Origin: JAVBQG01 sp031549185
Lineage (GTDB): Bacteria; Synergistota; Synergistia; Synergistales; Synergistaceae
Direction: 5' to 3'
DNA length: 64,000 nt
NCBI GenBank assembly: GCA_031549185.1
Contig: JAVBQG010000002.1
Location: forward strand, 1-64,000
Below are positions 32,997-42,088 of the stretch, one piece after another; the first letter of the stretch is position 1, and the number at the start of each line of letters is the position of its first letter. The notes beneath the pieces were generated by a model. The model was not told the DNA's origin. It was given only the letters and a program-made list of their open reading frames with translations, and ran no database searches. The translations under genes were made by a program, and so were the position numbers.

Positions 32997-34382
32997 ATGC
33001 CGACATTGAACGTCGAAAAGATCGAGAACAGTACTGACCTTATCTGCAAGTGTTGCGGCGTGAAGTGTAAGATCGCCGATGGGCGCGACGGGGCTTGCAA
33101 GCGCTTTCGGAATGTAGCTGGCGAGCTGACGATCATACGGCCGCTGCAGATTCCGGAGGACGCGGTTTTTCCCGAGGAGAAGATCAACATATCCAAGCCG
33201 GTCGTCACGGCGGTCGGTGCCGGAGCGGCGTATCCGGACTACAAACCGGCGCCGTATATCGTAACGGAGAAGCGGGGTGATATGGACGTAGTGACCGTAG
33301 TGACGGAAGCGCCCGTCTCGTACAGCTCGATGATGGTCAAGATCGATTCGAACGCCCACATCGGGGACGAGGGCGCGATCGTGCGCCGCATGGGCAAACC
33401 GGTCGGCATCGTCACGACGGAGCAGTACGGTTCGCACATTCTGATCCTGGGTGGAGTGAACAGGGTCAAGGGGCCGGACGGCATGATCGTCGTCAAGACG
33501 ATGGCGGAGATCGGCAACAAGGAGAAGGTCGAGCTCACGATCGACGGCGGGGCTACGCTGCTGATCCAGGTCGGAGAGCACCCGACCATCAACGGCGAGG
33601 TCGACGACAAGATGCGCGTCGGCTGCGGCGGCGCCTGCTGCGGATTGTTCGCCAAGTCGCTCGCTCCTCTGATCGACGAGGGGATCATCCTCGACCACCA
33701 CATCACGGGGCTCTTCACCATGCACCCGGCGGGCGCGGAGATGAAGGGCGGTTGGAGCGGCGTCACGCCGGTCGGGCGCCTGGCGACGCCGGGCCGCTAC
33801 TTCTTCGACCACGGCGACGGATGGGGCGGTACGGCGATCAAGGATCCGATCGACGCGATCAAGGAGATCGACATGTCGGTCGCCCGCCCCGGTATGAAGA
33901 TTCTCGTGGCGGAGACGACCTGGCGCGAGATCGCGCTTTTCGAGGTGAGCAAAGAGGGCAAGCCGGCGAGGATCGACATCCCGGCGGACCTGGAGGCGTT
34001 CAGGAAGATGGCCGCCGGGTGCTGCGAGGACAGCCGGGTATCGGCGATGTACTACGCCGGCGTGGGTGGCAGTGCGCGGGCCGGCGTCACGGTCGACCCC
34101 GTGCAGATCACGAAGGCGGTCCATCGGGGCGACGCGGTGCTGTCGATCGCGGGCGCGCCGACGTTCGTCATGCCGGGAGGCGGCATCACATTCCTGGCGG
34201 ACGTGGAGAAGATGGTCGACCATCCGTTCAACTTCACGCCGTCGCCGGCCGTGCTGGCGCCGATCGAGTACACGATGTCGGTCGAGAATTACGCGAAGAT
34301 CAAAGGGCACACGGCTGCCATCCGCACCAAGGAGGACGTACTGGCCGAGGGACGTTACGAACGCATCAAGCTCAAGGATTGA
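32997..34382 (+). CDS. Cys-rich reductase resembling 6-hydroxynicotinate reductase
   Basis: 461 residues from ATG 32997, chosen for GAGGTGG five bases upstream. N-terminal CKCCGVKCK...GACKRF looks like an Fe-S site, and RVGCGGACCGLFAKS is a second Cys cluster near the middle. Size (about 50 kDa) and Fe-S content agree with what I recall of 6-hydroxynicotinate reductase (Hnr) of E. barkeri, a flavin and Fe-S enzyme that reduces a hydroxylated pyridine ring. The family call is by resemblance and context, not by a decisive motif. It lies between the ammonia-lyase and the transporter receptor. Confidence 0.6.
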   Translation: MPTLNVEKIENSTDLICKCCGVKCKIADGRDGACKRFRNVAGELTIIRPLQIPEDAVFPEEKINISKPVVTAVGAGAAYPDYKPAPYIVTEKRGDMDVVTVVTEAPVSYSSMMVKIDSNAHIGDEGAIVRRMGKPVGIVTTEQYGSHILILGGVNRVKGPDGMIVVKTMAEIGNKEKVELTIDGGATLLIQVGEHPTINGEVDDKMRVGCGGACCGLFAKSLAPLIDEGIILDHHITGLFTMHPAGAEMKGGWSGVTPVGRLATPGRYFFDHGDGWGGTAIKDPIDAIKEIDMSVARPGMKILVAETTWREIALFEVSKEGKPARIDIPADLEAFRKMAAGCCEDSRVSAMYYAGVGGSARAGVTVDPVQITKAVHRGDAVLSIAGAPTFVMPGGGITFLADVEKMVDHPFNFTPSPAVLAPIEYTMSVENYAKIKGHTAAIRTKEDVLAEGRYERIKLKD

Positions 34383-34457
34383 CGCAAGGCAGATTTATCG
34401 TTTCGAAGCCTGAAGGGGAAGTTCCATAAACCCTAAAAATCTGGGAGGTATGAATTG

Positions 34458-35444
34458 ATGAAGAAGATGACGATCAAGGTATTGCTCCTCGCGGTTATGG
34501 TGTTCTGTGCGGTCTCCGGCGCTCCTGCGTTCGCGGCCGAGAAGTACGATCTCTCCATCTGCGGCGGCTCCATCGGCGGTGCGTGGGCTGCGATCGGCGA
34601 GGGCATCGGAGAGACGATCCGCCGCAGCTATCCGGGCTCCAACACAGCATACGAGGTCGGCCAGGAGGCGGCAAATATCGCGCTCGTTTCGAGGGGCAAG
34701 ATCAAGCTCGGTATCGGACACGCGCAGCTGGTCGGGCTCGCGGCGAAGGGCACGGCCCCGTTCGAGGGTCGCAAGGTCGAGAACCTGCGCGGCATCTGCG
34801 TGCTTTACGGCGAGGCTGTCGAGCAGTTCTTCGTGAAGGCTGATGCGGGTATCAACAGCTTCGAAGATATCAAGAACAAGAAGTTCGGGCTCAAGATGAA
34901 CCTGAACACCAAGGACTCCTTCATGGAGATCGTGGGCAAGAAGACGCTCGAGGCCTACGGCATCACCTACGAGGATCTCGCGAAGTGGGGCGGCAAGGTC
35001 GACTTCATGGCCATGGGTCCGTCGCTCGACCTGATCCGCGACGGCAAGATCCAGGCGTATACCAACGTCATCCAGCTGCCGTCGAGCCACGTGGTCGACC
35101 TCGCGACCAACAACAAGCTCGTCATGCTGCCGATTTCGAAGGCGGCGCAGGCCAAGTTGAACAAGGAGCTCGGTACCTACTCGAGCGTGATCCCCAAGGG
35201 CACCTACAACTTCGTCACCAAGGACACGCCGACGGTCGCGGCGAGCGTCATTCTCTTCGCGAACGACAAGCTTACGGACGACGAGGCGTATGCCGTGCTG
35301 AAGTCGATCAACGACAACCTGAGCTACTTCAAGGGAATCCACAGCTCGCTGAAGGGCATTACTCTGAAGCAGATGAGCAAGACCGACCCCGTTCCCCTGC
35401 ACCCTGGCGCGAAGAAGTTCTTCGACGAGCAGGCGAAAAAATAA
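34458..35444 (+). CDS. TAXI-family TRAP transporter solute-binding protein
   Basis: 328 residues with signal peptide (MKKMTIKVLLLAVMVFCAVSGAPAFA). SICGGSIGGAWAAIGEGIGETIRRSYPG and the AANIALVSRGKIKLGIGHAQL region match TAXI receptors (TIGR02122), which bind small carboxylates or amino acids in the periplasm. ATG 34458 has GGGAGG nine bases upstream. Partner of the fused permease at 38736-40670. Confidence 0.92.
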   Translation: MKKMTIKVLLLAVMVFCAVSGAPAFAAEKYDLSICGGSIGGAWAAIGEGIGETIRRSYPGSNTAYEVGQEAANIALVSRGKIKLGIGHAQLVGLAAKGTAPFEGRKVENLRGICVLYGEAVEQFFVKADAGINSFEDIKNKKFGLKMNLNTKDSFMEIVGKKTLEAYGITYEDLAKWGGKVDFMAMGPSLDLIRDGKIQAYTNVIQLPSSHVVDLATNNKLVMLPISKAAQAKLNKELGTYSSVIPKGTYNFVTKDTPTVAASVILFANDKLTDDEAYAVLKSINDNLSYFKGIHSSLKGITLKQMSKTDPVPLHPGAKKFFDEQAKK

Positions 35445-35462
35445 CGGTATCGAGATAGCGTC

Positions 35463-36350
35463 ATGAGTGGTTCCGTCCTTCTTGACCATGGCCCCATCAC
35501 CATGACGCTGGAGGCGTTCCGCGCCGGCGAGCCTTTTTCGGAGGCAGCCGGCGCGGGAGCGCGCGCGGTTCTTCGCGCATTCGGCGAGTTGTCCGGTTCC
35601 GGGGAGGCGATGGCGGCGGCGCGGACTTGCATGGGGCGGAATCGAGATCTTTCCGCAGACCTATACCCCGAGGTCTTGCGGGAGATGATCGCCTCGGTCT
35701 CCGCGCTCGACGAACCGGATTTCACCCCTCTCGCGGCCGTCGCCGGGACAATGTCCGACCTGGCCGTGAGGAGCATGACCCGTGCGGGCGCGGACTACGC
35801 GATCGCGAACAACGGAGGAGACATCGCATTTCATCTGCCGGACGGTAAAGACGCACTGAAGGTGGGACTGATCAGCGACCTGAAAGCTGGCGCAGTGACG
35901 CATCTATTGAGGATATCGAGGGAGAGCGGCGTTCGCGGAATTGCGACAAGCGGCCTTGGAGGACGCAGTTTTACGAGGGGGGTTGCCTCGGCGGTTACGG
36001 CGCTGGGAATTACGGCGAGCCTTGCCGACGCTGCGGCGACTGCGATCGCCAATGCTTGCGACTGCGAAGACCCTTGCATCGAACGCTGTCTCGCCGGAGA
36101 AATCGACCCACAGTCGGATATAGCGGATCTTACGGTAACGAGAACAGTGGGAGCACTTTGCGAAAGAGCGGCCGAGGAGGCTTTGTCTGAGGGAGCAAAA
36201 CGAGCGGAGGAGCTTTGCGAGAAGGGCGTTATTCTCGGTGCGATCATCTTCGTTTCGGGAAAAATGGCGCTGCGATGGGCGAGAAAAACAGACGGATCCG
36301 AGAACATAGAGAACGGGCACCCCTTTACAATCGAACCCCTTTTGGCATAA
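35463..36350 (+). CDS. UPF0280 family, ApbE-like protein
   Basis: 295 residues. Segments AAVAGTMSDLAVRSMTRAGADYAIANNGGDIAFHL and GVRGIATSGLGGRSFTRGVASAVTALG match UPF0280, a family in the ApbE (flavin transferase) superfamily. ApbE attaches FMN covalently to proteins, so in this cluster a role in flavinylating the reductase at 32997-34382 or another oxidoreductase is a reasonable hypothesis. Weak RBS; 18 bases after the receptor gene. Confidence 0.8.
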   Translation: MSGSVLLDHGPITMTLEAFRAGEPFSEAAGAGARAVLRAFGELSGSGEAMAAARTCMGRNRDLSADLYPEVLREMIASVSALDEPDFTPLAAVAGTMSDLAVRSMTRAGADYAIANNGGDIAFHLPDGKDALKVGLISDLKAGAVTHLLRISRESGVRGIATSGLGGRSFTRGVASAVTALGITASLADAAATAIANACDCEDPCIERCLAGEIDPQSDIADLTVTRTVGALCERAAEEALSEGAKRAEELCEKGVILGAIIFVSGKMALRWARKTDGSENIENGHPFTIEPLLA

Positions 36351-36401
36351 CACCATTAAAGCCCGGGGACCCTTCCGGTTCTCGGTTGGAGGTGCAACGG
36401 T

Positions 36402-38735
36402 ATGAAAAACATCGGCATCAAACAGAATTTTATAGACGCGAAGGCCAAAGTAACGGGAAAGGCCGCTTATCTGGACGACATGCAATTTGCAGACGCACTT
36501 GTCGGGAAAATACTCCGTTCTCCCCATCCGCACGCCCGCATCGTGAGCATCGATACGAGCGCGGCGAAAGCCCTGCCCGGCGTACACGCTGTTATAACGG
36601 CTGCGGATTGCCCGCAAAATAAATTCGGCATGGAGATACCGGACGTCGATATCCTGGCGGTGAACAAGGTGAAGTACGTCGGCGACGAGGTCGCCGCCGT
36701 GGCGGCCGACACGGATGAGATCGCGCAGGATGCGCTCGACCTCATCAAGGTGGAGTACGCGGTTCTGCCGGTGGTCGACGACCCGGTCGAGGCGATGAAG
36801 CCCGACTCGCCCCTCGTGCACGGGGACTACGAGTTCCTGCCCGAGGGCAACTGCTACAGCTGCGTCATCCCGGACGACTCGGCTCCGGAGAAGAAGCACA
36901 ACATCGCGAAGGAGTACCACATCAGGCGCGGCGACGTCGAGGCCGATATGGCCGCGTGCGACTACGTCTTCGAGGGCGAGTTCAGCACGCACAGGGTGTC
37001 CGGATTGTATCTGGAGCCCTTCGGAGCCGCGGCGCAGTGGGAGCCGGACGGCAGGCTCACGATCTGGACGGGGATTCAGGCGATCTTCCAGGCGCGCAAC
37101 GAGATCGCGAAGGCGCTTGGTATCCCGCCGTCCCAGATATCCCTCAAATCGCCCTTCATCGGCGGCGCCTTCGGCGCGAAGATCTGGATCCGCAACTTCC
37201 ACCCCATCGTCGCGCTGCTCGCGAAGGCGACGGGGCGGATGGTCAAGATCGTCCTGACGCGCGAGGAGGAGCAGCTCACCACGCGCCCGCGCGTCGCGCC
37301 GCGCATCAAGATGAAGCTTGGCATGATGAAGGACGGCACGATGGTGACGAAAGAGACCACGATCGTCGCCGATAACGGCGCCTATTCATGGGCGGCCCCG
37401 AAGATCCTGCTCAACATGGCGATGCGCACGGACTGCCTCTATCGCTTCAAATCGACGAAGACGGACTCCTACCTCGTGTACACGAACCTGATCCCCACCA
37501 GCGGATTTCGCGGCTACGGCAATAGCCAGAGCCACTTCGCGCAGGAGTCGTTCATCGACGAGTGTTGCCGCAAGGTCGGGCTCGATCCGACGGAGGTTCG
37601 CCTCAAGAACTGCGTCCACACCGGCGACGTCACGCTGCATAAGTGGAAGGTCAAGAGTTGCGGCCTCACGGAGTGCATCAAGATCGCGCACGAGAAAATT
37701 TCCGAGAACCGCCTTCCCAAAGAGGAGGAGAATGGCAGGATCAAGCGTGGCGTCGGTGTCGCCTGCATGACGCACGTCTCGGGCAACCGCGGCGGCGACA
37801 AGTTCGACGGCTCGTCCGCCATGATCCGCATCCACGAGGACGGCAACGTCTTTGTCTTCAGCGGCGAGGCCGACATGGGGCAGGGATCGAAGACGGTGTT
37901 CGCGCAGATCGCGGCGGAGACGCTCGGCGTGCCGATCGGCACGATCAGCGTGATGCCGCTCGACACCGACACCAGCCCGTTCTGCCTCGGCACCTACTCC
38001 AGCCGCGTGACCACGGTCGGCGGCAAGGCGGTCTTCCTGGCCTGCGAGAAGGTCAAGGCGCAGGTGCTGGAGCTGGCGGCGGAGATGACGGACCGCCACA
38101 CGCACACGCTCTTCGTCGAAGACGGCTTCATCCGCTGCTCGCTGGATCCGTCGATCAAGCTTCCGCTCAAAAAGGTCGCCACGCAGGCGATCCGCACGAA
38201 CGTCGGCGTTCCGCTCACGGCCTATGTGACGTACGATCCACCGACGGAGGGTGCGGACTCGAACTTCTACGGCGACTATTCGAGCGCCTACACCTACGCG
38301 GCGCAGGGCGTCGAGGTCGAGGTCGATATGCACACCGGCAAGGTGAAGGTGCTTCGCGTGATGGCGGCGCACGACGTCGGCAAGGCCGTCAATCAGCTCG
38401 GCGTTCAGGGGCAGATCAACGGCGGCGTCGCGCAGGGCATCGGCTGGTGCCTCTACGAGAACATGCAGTTCGACAAGGGCGTCCCCGTGAACAAAAGCCT
38501 GCACGGTTACACGCTGATGACGATCAAGGACATGCCGACGGTCGAGGGTTTCGTCGTCGAGAGTTGCGACCCGATCGGCCCGTACGGGGCGAAAGGCATC
38601 GGCGAGCCCACCCTGATTCCCACCGCCCCCGCGATCGCGAACGCGATCGAGGATGCGTGCGGCGTCAGGATCCGCAGTCTTCCGATCACGCCGGAAAAAC
38701 TCTATCGGGCGATCCACAAAGGCGAACAAGGGTAG
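36402..38735 (+). CDS. Molybdenum hydroxylase, molybdopterin-binding large subunit
   Basis: 777 residues of the xanthine dehydrogenase/aldehyde oxidase family. GGAFGAK, RGYGNSQSHFAQE, GEADMGQGSKT and the catalytic Glu735 in GAKGIGEPT are in place. Hydroxylates a carbon next to ring nitrogen using water. RBS TTGGAGG. The FAD and 2Fe-2S subunits are encoded further on, separated by the TRAP permease gene. The single-chain large subunit differs from E. barkeri nicotinate dehydrogenase, which is split. Confidence 0.93.
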   Translation: MKNIGIKQNFIDAKAKVTGKAAYLDDMQFADALVGKILRSPHPHARIVSIDTSAAKALPGVHAVITAADCPQNKFGMEIPDVDILAVNKVKYVGDEVAAVAADTDEIAQDALDLIKVEYAVLPVVDDPVEAMKPDSPLVHGDYEFLPEGNCYSCVIPDDSAPEKKHNIAKEYHIRRGDVEADMAACDYVFEGEFSTHRVSGLYLEPFGAAAQWEPDGRLTIWTGIQAIFQARNEIAKALGIPPSQISLKSPFIGGAFGAKIWIRNFHPIVALLAKATGRMVKIVLTREEEQLTTRPRVAPRIKMKLGMMKDGTMVTKETTIVADNGAYSWAAPKILLNMAMRTDCLYRFKSTKTDSYLVYTNLIPTSGFRGYGNSQSHFAQESFIDECCRKVGLDPTEVRLKNCVHTGDVTLHKWKVKSCGLTECIKIAHEKISENRLPKEEENGRIKRGVGVACMTHVSGNRGGDKFDGSSAMIRIHEDGNVFVFSGEADMGQGSKTVFAQIAAETLGVPIGTISVMPLDTDTSPFCLGTYSSRVTTVGGKAVFLACEKVKAQVLELAAEMTDRHTHTLFVEDGFIRCSLDPSIKLPLKKVATQAIRTNVGVPLTAYVTYDPPTEGADSNFYGDYSSAYTYAAQGVEVEVDMHTGKVKVLRVMAAHDVGKAVNQLGVQGQINGGVAQGIGWCLYENMQFDKGVPVNKSLHGYTLMTIKDMPTVEGFVVESCDPIGPYGAKGIGEPTLIPTAPAIANAIEDACGVRIRSLPITPEKLYRAIHKGEQG

Positions 38736-40670
38736 GTGCTGATATTGAAGATCAAGGAAATGCTGGACCAGGGGCAAAAGAGGAAACCGGTCGGGAGAGA
38801 CAAGACGATCATCGGCGTAATCGCCGTCGCGATGTCCCTCTACCAGCTGGCGCAGGGCACGTTTTTGACGATACAGCCGCTGACGCACTACTGCATTCAC
38901 CTGACGTTCATCCTCGTTCTGACGTGTCTCATGTACACGCCGCTCCCGAATCGCGACAGGACGAAGATACCCGTCTGGGATTATCTCAAGGCAATCGTCA
39001 TCGCCGTTGGCGGCGTTTATTTCTTCTCCCAGATGGGCCGCTACCTTGTGCGCTGGCCGCAAGTCGACGAGTTGACGAACTTCGACATCGGCTTCGCTTT
39101 GATGTATGTGGCGTTCATCATCTTCCTCACCAAGCGGACGATGGGTTACATTCTGCCGTCGATCGGTCTCATTTTCCTGGTGTATGCGCTGTTCGGTCAC
39201 CTGATACCCGGCATCCTCTTCCATCGCCAGCTCGTGCCGCTCGACGTTTTGGACCAGTTGATGTTCACGATGAACGGCGTCTACTCGTCGCCGATCGCGG
39301 CGGCTTCGACGTTCGTCTTCCTATTCGTGCTGTTCGGATCCTTCTTCGCTTCCTCCGGGGCCGGGGACTTCTTCTACAAGTTCTCCATGGCAGCGGCCGG
39401 TAAGTACGCGGGGGGCGCGGGCAAGGTCGCGATCGTGACGAGCGGCCTCTTCGGCATGATCAACGGCAGCCCGACGGCGAACGTCGTGACGACGGGGTCG
39501 TTCACGATCCCGATGATGAAACGCTCCGGCTACGACCCCGTCTTTACGGGCGCGGTATCGGCCGTGGCGGCCACCGGCGGCGGCATCATGCCTCCCATCA
39601 TGGGCACTGCGGCGTTTCTCATGGTCGAGATGGCGGGCATCCCCTACAAGGACATCGCCATCGCGGCGGCTGTGCCGGGCATTCTCTACTACGCGGCGCT
39701 GCTGCTGGTCGTTCACTTCCGGGCGAAGAAGCAAGGCCTCTCGGGTGTGCAGGACGAATCGATGCCGACGGTAGGGGAAGCGCTGCGCGAGGGGTGGATC
39801 TTCATTATCCCCTTGATCCTGCTCGTCGCCATGCTCATGTGGGGCTATACGGCAACGCTCTCCGCCGTGGTCGGCATCGTCTCCGTCATCGCCGTCTCCG
39901 CCCTGCGCAAGAACACGCGCATGTCGGTCAAGGATATCATCCGGGCGCTCGAGGACGGTGCGATCTCTTCGATTCAGATTACGCTCTCCTGCGCGGTCGC
40001 AGGTTGCGTCATCTCCGGCCTCATGACGACGGGGCTCTCGGGTAAACTCGCGAGCATGATCCTCTCCGTCGGCGGTGGAAGCATCATCAGCGCCCTGGTC
40101 CTGACGGCCGCGATCTGTACGCTCCTCGGCATGGGTATGCCGGTTGCCGCGGCCTACGCGCTCACGGCGGCGCTCTGCATCCCGTCGCTCTACGAGCTGG
40201 GCCTGCATCCGCTCGAGGCGCATATGTTCGTGGTCTACTTCGCCACGCTCTCCGCCATCACGCCGCCGGTCGCGGTCGCCTCGTACGCCGCCGCCGGAAT
40301 TGCGGAGGCCAACGCCTCCACGGTCGGTTGGCAGGCGTGCCGGATCGGCATCGTGTCGTTCACCGTTCCGTTCGTCTTCGCGTTGCAGCCTGCTCTGATG
40401 GTGACGCCGGCGAATTTCGGGTTGGCCAGTTTCTGGATCGTCGGCAGCGCGTCGATCGGCGTGTTCATCCTCTGCGCGGGGCTCGAGGGGTACATGCGCA
40501 GGACGATTCCGATGGTCGGACGCGTCGCGCTCGTTCTGGCGGGCGTCTGCTTGATGTACCCGGAGTTTTACAGCGACATGGTCGGGCTCGTGGCGTTGAT
40601 TGCGCTCTTGATCCAACAGTATATGCCGGTTCGGGAAGCGAAAGCGGCAGTAAATAGCAAGGGGGAGTGA
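38736..40670 (+). CDS. TRAP transporter fused permease (4TM/12TM)
   Basis: 644 residues with about 16-18 hydrophobic helices; small DctQ-like part first, then DctM-like part with MINGSPTANVVTTGSFTIPMMKRSGYDP and GGGIMPPIMGTAAFLMVEM, the TAXI-associated fused form. Imports the pathway substrate using Na+ or H+ gradient. GTG 38736 abuts the previous stop; TTG 38745 is a possible start with better spacing. Confidence 0.92.
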   Translation: MLILKIKEMLDQGQKRKPVGRDKTIIGVIAVAMSLYQLAQGTFLTIQPLTHYCIHLTFILVLTCLMYTPLPNRDRTKIPVWDYLKAIVIAVGGVYFFSQMGRYLVRWPQVDELTNFDIGFALMYVAFIIFLTKRTMGYILPSIGLIFLVYALFGHLIPGILFHRQLVPLDVLDQLMFTMNGVYSSPIAAASTFVFLFVLFGSFFASSGAGDFFYKFSMAAAGKYAGGAGKVAIVTSGLFGMINGSPTANVVTTGSFTIPMMKRSGYDPVFTGAVSAVAATGGGIMPPIMGTAAFLMVEMAGIPYKDIAIAAAVPGILYYAALLLVVHFRAKKQGLSGVQDESMPTVGEALREGWIFIIPLILLVAMLMWGYTATLSAVVGIVSVIAVSALRKNTRMSVKDIIRALEDGAISSIQITLSCAVAGCVISGLMTTGLSGKLASMILSVGGGSIISALVLTAAICTLLGMGMPVAAAYALTAALCIPSLYELGLHPLEAHMFVVYFATLSAITPPVAVASYAAAGIAEANASTVGWQACRIGIVSFTVPFVFALQPALMVTPANFGLASFWIVGSASIGVFILCAGLEGYMRRTIPMVGRVALVLAGVCLMYPEFYSDMVGLVALIALLIQQYMPVREAKAAVNSKGE

Positions 40671-40673
40671 AGC

Positions 40674-41588
40674 ATGAGCTCGACTGTTGTGGCTTCCGGT
40701 TCTAACAGAGTCAGAACCGAAAATTATCTATTCCCGCGCAGCATCGAAGAATGCGTGAAGATGCTCGCGGAGCATAAGGGAGAAGCGCGCATTGTCGCGG
40801 GCGGAACCGACCTCGTCCTCTGGATGAGAGAGGGCAAGGTTCCCCAGCGCACGCTCGTCGACGTCTCCCGCATCGAGGGGATCGACGCCTTCGAATTGCG
40901 CGCGGGCGAGATGGTCCTCGGCGCTGGGATGACGCACGCAGCCGTTGCCGCGAACGGAGACGTGAAAAAATATTTTCCGGCGCTCGCCGACGGCTGCCGT
41001 TCGGTCGGCTCGCCGCAGATTCGGCACATCGCGACGCTCGGCGGCAACATCGTCAGCGCGCAGCCCGCGGCGGACTCGGTGATCCCGATGACGGCGCTCG
41101 ACGCGCGGTGCGAGATCGTCTCCGAGAGCGGCAGCAGGATCGTGCCCCTCGGCGAACTCCACGCCGGCGTCGGCAAGAGCAACGTCGATCCGTCGCGCGA
41201 GATCATCGCGAAGATTTTCATCCCGATCCCGGACAAGCCGTACGCGTGCGCGTTTACGAGGACGGCCCCGCGCGAGGCGATGGCGCTGCCGATCGTCAAT
41301 GCGGCGGTTCGCATCGTGGTGTACGGTGGGGCGGTCTCGGACGCGCGCATCGCGGTTGCGCCGGTCGCAGTGACGCCCTTCCGCGCGAGCGAGGCGGAGG
41401 CGTTCCTGGTCGGGAAAGATCCGGCGGACAAAAAAATTCTCGCCGAAGCAGCGCGTATCGCGTCGGCAGAGGCGAAACCGAGAGACTCTCTGCAGAGGGG
41501 CTCGGGCGAGTACAGAAAGGTTTTGGTCGGTGATCTCGTGGAGAAGGCGCTGATCGAGGCGTCGTCGGATATCAGGGGGGTGCGGTGA
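40674..41588 (+). CDS. Molybdenum hydroxylase, FAD-binding subunit
   Basis: 304 residues. FAD-binding motifs AGGTDLVLWMREGK and LGGNIVSAQPAADSV, as in the medium subunit of xanthine dehydrogenase-type enzymes; the C-terminal CO_deh_flav_C domain follows. Passes electrons from the 2Fe-2S clusters to NAD+ or another acceptor. Overlaps the Fe-S subunit gene by four bases (GTGA). Confidence 0.92.
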   Translation: MSSTVVASGSNRVRTENYLFPRSIEECVKMLAEHKGEARIVAGGTDLVLWMREGKVPQRTLVDVSRIEGIDAFELRAGEMVLGAGMTHAAVAANGDVKKYFPALADGCRSVGSPQIRHIATLGGNIVSAQPAADSVIPMTALDARCEIVSESGSRIVPLGELHAGVGKSNVDPSREIIAKIFIPIPDKPYACAFTRTAPREAMALPIVNAAVRIVVYGGAVSDARIAVAPVAVTPFRASEAEAFLVGKDPADKKILAEAARIASAEAKPRDSLQRGSGEYRKVLVGDLVEKALIEASSDIRGVR

Positions 41589-42085
41589 CGATGCGGACGA
41601 TATCGTGTGTGGTCAACGGAAGAGAGCGGACGCTGTCGATCGATCCGAACAGGACGCTCGCGGATATGTTGCGCAAGGACCTCGCTCTCACCGGCACCAA
41701 GAAGGGGTGCGAGGAGGGCGAGTGCGGCGCCTGTACGGTGTTGCTGAATGGAGCCCCGGTGAACAGCTGCATCGTTCCGGCGATGAAGGCGGACGGTGCC
41801 GACATTGTGACGATCGAGGGGCTGGAGGGCAAAGACGGTGAGCTGCATCCGATCCAGGAGGCGTTCATCGAGGTCGGGGCCGTGCAGTGCGGCTTCTGCA
41901 CACCGGGCGTTATCCTGTCCGCGAAGGCGCTGCTCGACGCGACGCCCGCGCCGACGCGCGACGAGGTCGCGGAGGAGCTTTCGGGGCACCTCTGCCGTTG
42001 CACGGGCTACCTGCAGTTCTACGAGGCGCTCGAGCTGGCCTCGAAAAAGATCGCCGAGCGGCGAGATCAAAAAGTGGCGGTGTAA
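41585..42085 (+). CDS. Molybdenum hydroxylase, 2Fe-2S subunit
   Basis: 166 residues with both clusters: plant-type CEEGECGACTVLLNG and the C-terminal CGFCTPG / CRCTGY pair. GTG start overlaps the FAD subunit stop; ATG 41591 is the alternative. Completes the large-FAD-FeS complex. Confidence 0.93.
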   Translation: MTMRTISCVVNGRERTLSIDPNRTLADMLRKDLALTGTKKGCEEGECGACTVLLNGAPVNSCIVPAMKADGADIVTIEGLEGKDGELHPIQEAFIEVGAVQCGFCTPGVILSAKALLDATPAPTRDEVAEELSGHLCRCTGYLQFYEALELASKKIAERRDQKVAV

Positions 42086-42088
42086 ACG

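Noticed and set aside
37386..39224. 612-codon frame antisense to the molybdenum hydroxylase and TRAP permease
   Set aside because: Spans two genuine genes on the other strand and lacks any motif.
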